From the NCBI RefSeq assembly GCF_001836165.1, contig NZ_KV827680.1, positions 1-64,000 of the forward strand: a DNA stretch of 64,000 bases. Direction: 5' to 3'. The translations under genes were made by a program, and so were the position numbers. The stretch's first letter is position 1; each line of letters begins with the position of its first letter. The DNA is from Corynebacterium sp. HMSC036D02. GTDB taxonomy: Bacteria; Actinomycetota; Actinomycetes; Mycobacteriales; Mycobacteriaceae. The notes under the pieces are model-generated. The model was not told where the DNA came from. It saw only the letters and a program-made list of their open reading frames with translations, and did no database searches. This document shows positions 9,115 through 16,374 of the stretch, one piece after another.

Positions 9115-9819
9115 CTACGAGCGCGGTGTGCGCAGCACATAACCGACACCGCGGACGGTGTGGATGAGCGGTGTATCGCCGGTATCAATCTTGCGGCGCA
9201 GGTAAGAAATGTAGGACTCAACCACGTTGCCATCGCCGCCGAAGTCGTAGTGCCAAACGTTATCCAGGATCTTGGACTTGGACAGCACCACCTCGCGGTT
9301 CTGCATGAGGTAGCGCAGTAGGTTGAACTCGGTGGGCGAAAGCTCCACGATCTCCCCTGCCTTGGTGACCTCGTGGGTGTCATCATTGAGGGTGAGGTCG
9401 GCGTAGGTCATGGTGGCGTCGCCGTTCTGGTCATCCACCGTGCTGCCGCGGCGCAGGATCACGCGCAGGCGGGTGATGACCTCTTCGAGGCTGAAGGGCT
9501 TGGTGACGTAGTCATCCGCACCAATGGTCAACCCATGGATGCGCTGATCCACGCTGTCTTTGGCGGTGAGGTAGAGGACGGGGCCGTCGAGCCCCTCCGC
9601 GCGCAGCTTGCCCAGCAACTCAAAACCATCCATGCCTGGCATCATGACGTCCATGATGTAGGCATCAGGGTTGATCTCACGCGCGATGCGCAGGGCTTCG
9701 TTGCCAGAGTTGGCGCTGTGCACGTCGAAACCTTGAAATTTCAGGGAGACGGTGAGCAACTCAACAATATTTGGCTCGTCATCGACGACAAGTACCTTGA
9801 CGTCCTTTGAATCATCCAT
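9115..9819 (-). CDS. phoR: OmpR-family response regulator, PhoR type
   Basis: This 234-residue regulator has a receiver domain with acidic pocket D13/D14, phosphorylation site Asp57 in MDVMMPGMDG and Lys107 in TKPF, followed by a winged-helix DNA-binding domain ending with SYISYLRRKID and the GVGYVLR strand. It lies 11 bp upstream of the kinase gene. Synteny with C. glutamicum points to the phosphate-starvation regulator PhoR, and a phoX gene with a candidate PHO box lies at 51 kb in this window. The leader of phoR contains a 17-bp palindrome. Confidence 0.82.
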   Translation of the reverse strand: MDDSKDVKVLVVDDEPNIVELLTVSLKFQGFDVHSANSGNEALRIAREINPDAYIMDVMMPGMDGFELLGKLRAEGLDGPVLYLTAKDSVDQRIHGLTIGADDYVTKPFSLEEVITRLRVILRRGSTVDDQNGDATMTYADLTLNDDTHEVTKAGEIVELSPTEFNLLRYLMQNREVVLSKSKILDNVWHYDFGGDGNVVESYISYLRRKIDTGDTPLIHTVRGVGYVLRTPRS

Positions 9820-9874
9820 GGTCCCGCTTTGGTCCTTTCTCCGCTTCTCTTAACGCCAGGTGGCGCCAGGGATA

Positions 9875-9891
9875 TCTCATTCAGAATGAGA
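9875..9891. promoter_or_regulatory. 17-bp palindrome upstream of phoR
   Basis: TCTCATTCAGAATGAGA is a perfect 8-1-8 palindrome in the 133-bp region between phoR and the upstream MerR-type gene. It has no T-tract, so it looks more like an operator than a terminator. A second short repeat, CGCCACCTGGCG, lies a few bases nearer phoR. Confidence 0.5.
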
Positions 9892-9952
9892 AGTATTGCA
9901 CTACGCCTTCCCAGCGTACTGAGCGGAGTCTGTACGTGCGCTGTGAACCAAA

Positions 9953-10726
9953 CTAGTCCCACGCGATGTTGTCCAAATCCAAACCTTCCGCCCGGGCTTG
10001 CGCTTCAATCAGTTGGCGCAAGTAGCCGGCATTACCGCGGTAGGTCTCATCGAAGCGCGGATCCTCGCAGTACATGCGCGCCAGGATCACTTGCTTGGAC
10101 CTCGACACCGGGTACCACTGGGCAATGAGGGCGCGGTGCTTGTCGACGATCTCCTTCGCCTCCTCGCTGCCTGCCTTTAGTCCCGCCTTCGCGGCCTCCT
10201 CTAGCTCGGCCGCAAAGTGTTCATGCTCCACGGAGAATTCCTCCCAGTCCTTCTTTCCCATCGATTCCGCGACGGCCGCACTGGCCGCCCACTCTGTGCT
10301 GTCTCCCCACTTCTCGTGGGCTTCTTCCTGCAATTGGGGCCATGCGTCACCCAGGTTGCGCATTTTTTGGCTGGGGCTTAGGTTCTTATCCATTTCAGTC
10401 TCCTCAATTAGTCTTTCCACTGCGTACAACATGGCATCGACGTCGGCTCGCCGCTTCTGCAAAGCCTCGTGTTGGGCACGGAGGCGGGCCAGGGTGGCGG
10501 AGGAAGGGGCATCGAGAAGCACTGCGATGTCCTTCAGTTCAATTCCCACGCTGCGATAAATCAGGATGTCCATCCCGCGTTGCACGTCATCTTCGGTGTA
10601 CAGGCGGTGATCACCCCCAGTGCGCCACTGTGGGCTGAGCAGCCCAATGTCATCCCAGTGCCGCAACGTGCGGGTGGTGACTTTGAGGATTTCGGCAACG
10701 TCGCCGATGCTGTAGTCGTTACGCAT
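9953..10726 (-). CDS. MerR-family regulator with TipAS-like C-terminal domain
   Basis: The 257-residue product has an N-terminal MerR helix-turn-helix (YSIGDVAEILKVTTRTLRHWDDIGLL, wing HRLY), a dimerisation coiled coil to about 120, and a C-terminal helical domain of about 125 residues rich in Trp, Glu and Met. That domain resembles the TipAS drug-recognition domain, which binds thiopeptides or similar cationic compounds in Streptomyces. The start at 10726 is chosen because TAGGCT ends 7 nt upstream. It is divergent from a UMF1-type MFS gene with 80 bp between starts, so that transporter is a plausible target. Confidence 0.85.
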   Translation of the reverse strand: MRNDYSIGDVAEILKVTTRTLRHWDDIGLLSPQWRTGGDHRLYTEDDVQRGMDILIYRSVGIELKDIAVLLDAPSSATLARLRAQHEALQKRRADVDAMLYAVERLIEETEMDKNLSPSQKMRNLGDAWPQLQEEAHEKWGDSTEWAASAAVAESMGKKDWEEFSVEHEHFAAELEEAAKAGLKAGSEEAKEIVDKHRALIAQWYPVSRSKQVILARMYCEDPRFDETYRGNAGYLRQLIEAQARAEGLDLDNIAWD

Positions 10727-10733
10727 GCCGTTG

Positions 10734-10739
10734 AGCCTA
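10734..10739 (-). promoter_or_regulatory. -10 element of leaderless MerR-gene promoter
   Basis: TAGGCT on the minus strand ends 7 nt before the ATG at 10726. Confidence 0.5.
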
Positions 10740-10792
10740 AAAGTTGACGTCGCGTTAAGTGCAACTCCTGCCACTCAGCACATGTTTTTGCC

Positions 10793-10798
10793 TACGAT
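10793..10798 (+). promoter_or_regulatory. -10 element for the UMF1-type MFS gene
   Basis: TACGAT ends 8 nt before the ATG at 10807, with no clear Shine-Dalgarno. Confidence 0.45.
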
Positions 10799-10806
10799 AA
10801 TGAAGC

Positions 10807-12096
10807 ATGACTCACGCCTCGACACGCACTGACCGCCTCACCGTGGCTGCTTGGGCCCTGTGGGACTGGGGTTCGGCAGCTTTCAACGCGGTTCTCGTGA
10901 CGTTTATTTTCTCGGTCTACCTCACCGACTCGGTGGGCCAGCAGATTGATTCGCAGTTCACACCGGCACAATGGTTGTCGTGGTCCATGACGGTGGCGGG
11001 GCTGGTGATTTTTGCGGTCACCCCCGTGATGGGCCAGCGCTCTGACCGGCTGGGCACGCGGCGGCGCGCGCTGGGTTTCTGGTCCCTGCTGACGTTCTTG
11101 GTCATGGCTAGCTTATTCTTCATCCGCAATGATGCGCCCGCGTATTTCTGGCTCGGGCTTATCGGCCTGGCGGTAGGTTCGATGACCATCCAATTCGCCG
11201 AAGTCAATTACTTTGCCCAGCTCAATCAAGTGGCCTCCGAGGACAAGGTGGGCCGGGTATCCGGCTTGGGATGGTCGGCGGGCTATTTCGGCGGCATCGC
11301 GCTGCTGCTCATCTGCTATTTCGGATTCGTCTCCGGCGAGGGCGGCGCACTAGGGCTAAACACGGAGGGCGGCTGGAATATCCGGCTCGTAGCGTTGCTT
11401 TCAGCAGCGTGGTTTGGGTTGTCTGCCATTCCTGTGTTGCTGCGTGTGCCGGAGATTGCGCCGTCGGGTGAATCGACGGGTGGTGTGGCGGCGTCTTACC
11501 GCGAGCTGTGGCGCACGGTGGTGACGCTGTGGCGGGAGGACCGCAATGCCTTTGCTTTCCTCTTCGCTTCGGCCATTTTCCGCGATGGGCTCTCGGCCGT
11601 GTTCAGCTTCGGGGCGGTGCTGGGGGTGTCCGTCTATGGATTGTCTCCCGGTGACGTGCTCATCTTCGGCGTTGCCGCCAACGTTGCGGCCGCGCTCGGC
11701 GCGGTGGCGGGCGGGCTGATCGACGACCACGTGGGCCCCAAAGCCATCATCCTCACCTGCCTGGCTATCTTGACGCTCATGGCCGGCATCATGTTCGTGG
11801 CGCAGGGGCCGACGGCCTTCTGGATCTGCGGACTCATCTTGTGCCTATGTGTGGGACCAGCCCAGGCTTCCGCCCGCGGTTTCTTGGCGCGCGTTGCCCC
11901 GCCAGGGCGCGAAGGCGAGATGTTCGGCCTCTACGCCACGACCGGGCGGGCCGTGGCGTGGTTGACGCCTTTCCTGTTCGGTGTCTTCGTCTCACTGTTG
12001 GGCCAAGGCGACCGGGGAGGCGTGCTCGCCATTGGGCTGGTCCTGCTCGTAGGAGCCCTCGTGCTCATCCCGGTCAAAGACCCCGCCAAGGTGTGA
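10807..12096 (+). CDS. MFS transporter, UMF1/Atg22-like
   Basis: This 429-residue integral membrane protein has about 12 hydrophobic segments. The N-terminal WALWDWGSAAFNAVLVTFIFS segment and the later GQRSDRLGTRRR loop are typical of the UMF1 (Atg22-like) branch of the major facilitator superfamily. No substrate can be assigned. Divergent placement next to a TipAL-like regulator makes a role in export or sensing of a cationic compound possible, but that is inference. The transcript probably ends at the hairpin at 12116-12153. Confidence 0.82.
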   Translation: MTHASTRTDRLTVAAWALWDWGSAAFNAVLVTFIFSVYLTDSVGQQIDSQFTPAQWLSWSMTVAGLVIFAVTPVMGQRSDRLGTRRRALGFWSLLTFLVMASLFFIRNDAPAYFWLGLIGLAVGSMTIQFAEVNYFAQLNQVASEDKVGRVSGLGWSAGYFGGIALLLICYFGFVSGEGGALGLNTEGGWNIRLVALLSAAWFGLSAIPVLLRVPEIAPSGESTGGVAASYRELWRTVVTLWREDRNAFAFLFASAIFRDGLSAVFSFGAVLGVSVYGLSPGDVLIFGVAANVAAALGAVAGGLIDDHVGPKAIILTCLAILTLMAGIMFVAQGPTAFWICGLILCLCVGPAQASARGFLARVAPPGREGEMFGLYATTGRAVAWLTPFLFGVFVSLLGQGDRGGVLAIGLVLLVGALVLIPVKDPAKV

Positions 12097-12115
12097 GCTC
12101 CTTCGACGTAGCCCC

Positions 12116-12153
12116 CTTTTAATGTGTGGCGCTTAACGCCGGCACATTAAAAG
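12116..12153. terminator. Bidirectional terminator between MFS gene and pqo
   Basis: CTTTTAATGTG (12116-12126) pairs perfectly with CACATTAAAAG (12143-12153). The loop carries a smaller GGCG/CGCC stem. It lies 19 bp after the MFS stop and overlaps the pqo stop codon, and the A/T-rich outer stem gives a U-run in both directions. Confidence 0.75.
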
Positions 12154-13892
12154 TCCTGCGGGCGCGGGATGTTGCGCAGGTTGGACTTCGCCATGGTGAG
12201 CATCTGACCCACGCCGCCGCCGAAGACGGTGCGGGTTGCCGCCTTGGAGAAGCCGAGCAGCTGCTCAAAGGTCAGTGTGGGTGGCAGGGAGAGGGCGTTG
12301 GGGTCGGTGACGACGTCGATAAGCGCAGGCCCGTCGTAGGCCAAAGCCTCCTTGATGAGGCGCGGCGCTTCCTTCGGGTCCTCGATGCGGAAGTGCTTGA
12401 TGCCCGCGCCCTCCGCAATCTTGGCGTAGTTCACGTGCTCGTGGTCGGTCTCATGCTCCGGCAGGCCCTGGACCAGCATCTCCAGCTTGACCATGCCGAG
12501 GGAAGAGTTGTTGAACACGAACATCTTCACCGGCAGGTTGTGCAGCTTCACCGTGAGCAGCTCTCCCATGAGCATGGACAGCCCACCGTCGCCGGAGAAA
12601 GTGATGACTTGGCGGTCCGGGTGTGCCGCCTGCGCGCCGATGGCCATCGGCAGGGCGTTGGCCATGGTGCCGTGGCGGAAGGAACCAATCTGTTCGCGCT
12701 TGCCGTTCGCAGTGATGTAGCGCGCGCCCCAGACATTGCACATGCCGGTATCGACGGTGAAGATGGCGTCGTCATCGGCCTGCTGGTCGATGAGGTCGGC
12801 GATGTACTCCGGGTGGATCGGCGTGTGCTTTTCGACGCCTGAGGTGTAGGCCTCAACGACGTGATGCAGCTTGTCGTAGTGCTTCTTGAGCATCTTGTCG
12901 AGGAAGGAGCGATCCTTCTTCTCCTCCACGTGCGGCAGGATGTTCTCAATGGTGGCGGCGACATCACCCGTCACCGGATACTTAATGCGGGTGCGGCGGC
13001 CAATGTGGGAGCCATCGATGTCGACCTGGGCCACGTTGGCATCCGGCAGGAAGTCGTTGTAGGGGAAGTCCGTGCCCAGCAGGATGAGCAGGTCTGCCTC
13101 GTGGGTGGCCTCGTGTGCCGCACCGTAGCCGAGCAGGCCGGACATACCGACGTCGAAGGGGTTGTCGTACTGGATGTACATCTTGCCGCCCAGGGCGTGG
13201 CCGATGGGAGCCTTGATCTTCTCGGCCAGCGCAAGGACCTGCTCACGGGCATTCTTGACGCCGGCGCCAACGAAGAGGGCGACAGTCTTGGCCTCATTAA
13301 TGGCCTGGGTCAGCGCAGCGGCCTCTGCCGGGTCCGGGTAGACAACCGGGCGGCCGGAGGAAATAACGGAGGAGGTGAAGGTGTCCTCTTCCGCCTCTTG
13401 AGTGGAGACATCGCCCGGGATGACGAGGACGGACACGCCCTTGCCAGCCATGGTGCTCTGAATGGCGTGGTGCAGGACCACACCTCCCTGCTCCGCAGAG
13501 TTGACCATCTCGCAGTAGCCGGAGCATTCCTGGAAGATGGCCTCCGGGTGAGTTTCCTGGAAGAATTTCGAGCCGATCTGGCGGGAAGGAATGTGGCTGG
13601 CCAGGGCAAGGACCTTGGCGCCGTTGCGGTGGGCGTCGTAAAGCCCCTGAATAAGGTGCGTATTTCCCGGACCGCAGGAGGCAGCGCACACGGCGAGGTT
13701 GCCGGTGGTGAGGGAATCGGCCTCAGCGGCGAAAGCTGCGGCCTCTTCGTTGCGGACGTGGACCCACTCGATGGAGGATTGCCGCACCGCATCCACGATG
13801 GGGTTGAGGGAATCACCAACGAGGCCATAGATGCGCTTGACCCCCTGGGCTTCCAAGGTTTCTACGAGTTGCGTGGCGTAATTGCGTGCCAT
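12147..13892 (-). CDS. pqo: Pyruvate:quinone oxidoreductase (pyruvate oxidase, acetate-forming)
   Basis: This 581-residue thiamine-diphosphate and FAD enzyme decarboxylates pyruvate to acetate and CO2 and passes electrons to the quinone pool. Family features include the N-terminal RIYGLVGDSLNPIVDAV, the invariant ThDP-site Glu in HVRNEEAAAFAA, and the GDGGLSM...NNSSLGMV ThDP/Mg region near 430-465. A C-terminal tail of about 25 residues is in the position of the lipid-binding tail of PoxB. AGAGAGG lies 6 nt before the ATG. The gene is divergent from an MFS-tetR unit, as remembered for C. glutamicum pqo. Confidence 0.92.
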   Translation of the reverse strand: MARNYATQLVETLEAQGVKRIYGLVGDSLNPIVDAVRQSSIEWVHVRNEEAAAFAAEADSLTTGNLAVCAASCGPGNTHLIQGLYDAHRNGAKVLALASHIPSRQIGSKFFQETHPEAIFQECSGYCEMVNSAEQGGVVLHHAIQSTMAGKGVSVLVIPGDVSTQEAEEDTFTSSVISSGRPVVYPDPAEAAALTQAINEAKTVALFVGAGVKNAREQVLALAEKIKAPIGHALGGKMYIQYDNPFDVGMSGLLGYGAAHEATHEADLLILLGTDFPYNDFLPDANVAQVDIDGSHIGRRTRIKYPVTGDVAATIENILPHVEEKKDRSFLDKMLKKHYDKLHHVVEAYTSGVEKHTPIHPEYIADLIDQQADDDAIFTVDTGMCNVWGARYITANGKREQIGSFRHGTMANALPMAIGAQAAHPDRQVITFSGDGGLSMLMGELLTVKLHNLPVKMFVFNNSSLGMVKLEMLVQGLPEHETDHEHVNYAKIAEGAGIKHFRIEDPKEAPRLIKEALAYDGPALIDVVTDPNALSLPPTLTFEQLLGFSKAATRTVFGGGVGQMLTMAKSNLRNIPRPQDF

Positions 13893-14015
13893 GTTTTACC
13901 TCTCTAACTTTTGTCGCTAACGGCACCCAGTGTTCTCCTACCCGATGATGTTTCGCCACCATAAAGCTGCTTTCTCACGTCACGCAGACTTTGTGACTTT
14001 AACAACAAGCCAACA

Positions 14016-14053
14016 TTCAAAGCTTTGAAACTGTAACGACCGTTCGCTATAGT
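14016..14053 (+). promoter_or_regulatory. Promoter of MFS-tetR operon with overlapping operators
   Basis: TTGAAA (14025-14030) and TATAGT (14048-14053) are separated by 17 bp and TATAGT ends 8 nt before the ATG at 14062. A 14-bp palindrome TTCAAAGCTTTGAA (14016-14029) covers the -35, and AACGACCGTT (14035-14044), an AACG/CGTT inverted repeat, fills the spacer. Both are good candidates for binding by the TetR protein encoded at the end of the operon. Confidence 0.7.
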
Positions 14054-14061
14054 TTCGCAGC

Positions 14062-15564
14062 ATGACAGACGTTCACACGAAAGCCTCCGCAGAGGCCTTA
14101 AGCACCTCAGCAACCCGCCGGTGGACCTTCTTTGGCGTAGTCTCCCTAGGCCTTCTCATGATCGGCCTGGACAACTCAATCCTCTACACCGCACTGCCAG
14201 AGCTCTCCGAGCAACTCCATGCGAACTCTCTGCAGCAGTTGTGGATCATCAACGCTTACGCGCTCATGCTCGCCGGACTCCTGCTGGGAACCGGCACGTT
14301 AGGTGACAAGATCGGCCACCGCCGCATGTTCGTTATCGGTCTCTGGGTCTTCGGCATCGCGTCGCTGGCCGCGGCACTTGCGCCCGGCGCGTGGGAGCTT
14401 GTCGCCGCCCGTGCTTTCTTGGGACTCGGCGCCTCCATCATGATGCCCGCTACCCTGGCGCTGATTCGCTTGACCTTTGAAGATGAGATTGAGCGCAACA
14501 CCGCCATCGGCATTTGGGGTTCCATCGCCGTCGTCGGCGCGGCCGCAGGCCCCACGGTAGGTGGGTTCTTGCTTGAGCACTTCTGGTGGGGATCGGTCTT
14601 TTTGGTCAACGTGCCCATCGTCATCATCGCGCTCACCCTCACTGCGTTCCTCGCCCCGCCTAACGTGGCGAACCCGGCGAAGCATTGGGATTTCTTATCT
14701 TCCCTTTATGCGCTGATCACGCTGGCCTCGCTGGTGCTTCTCATCAAGTCTGTAGCCAGCCCCCACCTCAACGCCATGCTTATTGGGGGCGCGCTGGCTG
14801 CCTGCCTCATTGGTGCTGTCTTCTTCACTCGCCGCCAGCACAAACTGGAAGAGCCGCTTCTCACCTTCGATATCTTCCGCTCCCCCATCTTCAGTGGTGG
14901 CGTGTTGGCCGCAGCCGGCGCCATGTTTGGCATGGCCGGGCTGGAAATGACCACCACGCAGAAGCTGCAGTTGGTGGACCTCTACTCTCCACTGCACGCT
15001 GGGCTCATCATTTCCCTCATCGCGATTGCAGCGCTGCCCATGTCTGCGCTGGGTGGGGCTAACCTGCACCGCTGGGGTTTCTTGCCCATCATTGCCGGCG
15101 GCTTCCTCGCCATGGCAGCAGGCATTGGCTGCGTGGTGTGGGGCGGCACGCACGAGGTCTTCCCCGCATACCTGGCTGGTCTGTTCGTCACCGGTCTCGG
15201 CGCGGGTTTCGTGATGTCGGTGTCCTCCACCGCCATCATCGGCGCCGCGCCTGCCTCACGTTCCGGAATGGCCGCGGGCGTGGAGGAAGTTTCCTATGAA
15301 TTCGGCACGCTGCTGTCCATTGCGGTCACCGGTTCAGTGTTGCCTATGCTCTATAAGGGCGGGCTGCCCGAGAACATTCAAAGCTTGGGTATGGATGCAC
15401 TCCACGACCCCGCGCTCGCAGAGGCTGCCGGCCCCGCGTACACCGACGCATATCTGGCCACCGCCGCTGGACTCGGCGTAGTCATGCTCATCTTCGCCGC
15501 GGTCACGGGCTGGTGCTTCCGCACCAACCCCACTTCGGGAGATGCCGATGCCACGCGTAAGTAA
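14062..15564 (+). CDS. MFS drug exporter, DHA2 (EmrB/QacA) family
   Basis: The 500-residue product has about 14 membrane segments. LGLLMIGLDNSILYTALPEL is the DHA2 family motif D1 region, LLLGTGTLGDKIGHRRMF is motif A, and GPTVGGFLLEHFWW is motif C. It is expected to be a proton-driven exporter of toxic compounds across the cell membrane. It overlaps the following tetR gene, so the two are translated from one transcript, and that regulator is likely to repress the pair. Confidence 0.87.
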   Translation: MTDVHTKASAEALSTSATRRWTFFGVVSLGLLMIGLDNSILYTALPELSEQLHANSLQQLWIINAYALMLAGLLLGTGTLGDKIGHRRMFVIGLWVFGIASLAAALAPGAWELVAARAFLGLGASIMMPATLALIRLTFEDEIERNTAIGIWGSIAVVGAAAGPTVGGFLLEHFWWGSVFLVNVPIVIIALTLTAFLAPPNVANPAKHWDFLSSLYALITLASLVLLIKSVASPHLNAMLIGGALAACLIGAVFFTRRQHKLEEPLLTFDIFRSPIFSGGVLAAAGAMFGMAGLEMTTTQKLQLVDLYSPLHAGLIISLIAIAALPMSALGGANLHRWGFLPIIAGGFLAMAAGIGCVVWGGTHEVFPAYLAGLFVTGLGAGFVMSVSSTAIIGAAPASRSGMAAGVEEVSYEFGTLLSIAVTGSVLPMLYKGGLPENIQSLGMDALHDPALAEAAGPAYTDAYLATAAGLGVVMLIFAAVTGWCFRTNPTSGDADATRK

Positions 15565-16075
15565 GAAGGTTGAGGCGCTCGAAAAGGCACTCGCCATCAT
15601 CGAGAAGGATGGCGTCCACGCACTAACCTACGATTCCCTGGCCACCGCCACAGGCATGAGTAAGTCGGGGCTCATCTACCCCTTCCCTACCCGCCACGAG
15701 CTGCTCATTGACTGCCACAAGCTCTGCGCGGAGCGCTGGGAGGAAGAGCTCATCGGGCTCTCCGGTGGCAAGACGGCGGAGCAGTTGAGTCCTCGCCAGC
15801 GCTACCGCGCCACATTGGAGTCGATGGGCAAGAATGACCCGCTCATTGAATTGCTCATGTCCATCCACTCGCAGTCCCATCCGGACTTCCAGGAGGTGTG
15901 GAAGGACGTCGATAGGCGCTGGATCCCCGACCCTACCGACGAGGATGAATCCGTCGTGCTGGCCTCGATCATCGCCGACGGCCTGTGGGTCCACGATCAC
16001 CTCACCGACCGCCCCCTGCCGCCACAGCGACGCCGCGCGCTTATCGACGTTGCCTTAGGCCACCTCGCCGAATAA
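15542..16075 (+). CDS. TetR-family transcriptional regulator
   Basis: This 177-residue regulator has an N-terminal TetR helix-turn-helix (KALAIIEKDGVHALTYDSLATATGMSKSGLIYPF in pieces around residues 14-50), where YPF replaces the usual YYHF. The C-terminal ligand and dimer domain shows no close match that I recognise. ATGs at 15542 and 15548 are both possible; both lie inside the end of the exporter gene. Autoregulation through the palindromes at 14016-14044 is likely but inferred. Confidence 0.87.
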   Translation: MPMPRVSKKVEALEKALAIIEKDGVHALTYDSLATATGMSKSGLIYPFPTRHELLIDCHKLCAERWEEELIGLSGGKTAEQLSPRQRYRATLESMGKNDPLIELLMSIHSQSHPDFQEVWKDVDRRWIPDPTDEDESVVLASIIADGLWVHDHLTDRPLPPQRRRALIDVALGHLAE

Positions 16076-16085
16076 ACCCCAACTA

Positions 16086-16115
16086 TGAAAAAGGGGCCTT
16101 GAAAAAGGCCCTTTT
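16086..16115. terminator. Terminator between tetR and tRNA-Thr
   Basis: An inverted repeat of AAAAGGGGCCTT against AAGGCCCTTTT with a GAAA-type loop and a T-tract, 10 bp after the tetR stop. It can end both the tetR transcript and the convergent tRNA transcript. Confidence 0.75.
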
Positions 16116-16116
16116 G

Positions 16117-16189
16117 AGCTGGAGACGAGACTTGAACTCGCAACCTACGCATTACAAGTGCGTTGCGCTACCAATTGCGCCACTCCAGC
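16117..16189 (-). tRNA. tRNA-Thr (anticodon TGT)
   Basis: The minus strand folds as a complete 73-nt cloverleaf. The acceptor stem is GCTGGAG with CTCCAGC, and the T-loop region contains GTTCAAGTC. The anticodon loop reads CTTGTAA with TGT at 16154-16156, which decodes ACA. CCA is not encoded. A TACGAT hexamer at 16213-16218 could be its -10 element. The stretch 16190-16374 otherwise shows nothing I can name. Confidence 0.95.
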
Positions 16190-16374
16190 ACCGCGGCTAA
16201 TCCGCTATGGGAATCGTACCTGAGCCCACCCCCTAGAATGAAAGCCAGGGTGCCTGCGCTGCGGAAAAGTGGGCGTGAATGCCGCGAAAAGCACTGGCAG
16301 GTGCATAAATCGACGGTAGTTACTAAAGTGCTGACTTACCGAACCCAGAAGTGTTGTTGAGGTCTATCTTTTCC

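Noticed and set aside
16117..16189. tRNA-Thr as a possible integration site for a mobile element.
   Set aside because: No integrase, no repeated 3' end of the tRNA and no change of gene type nearby.
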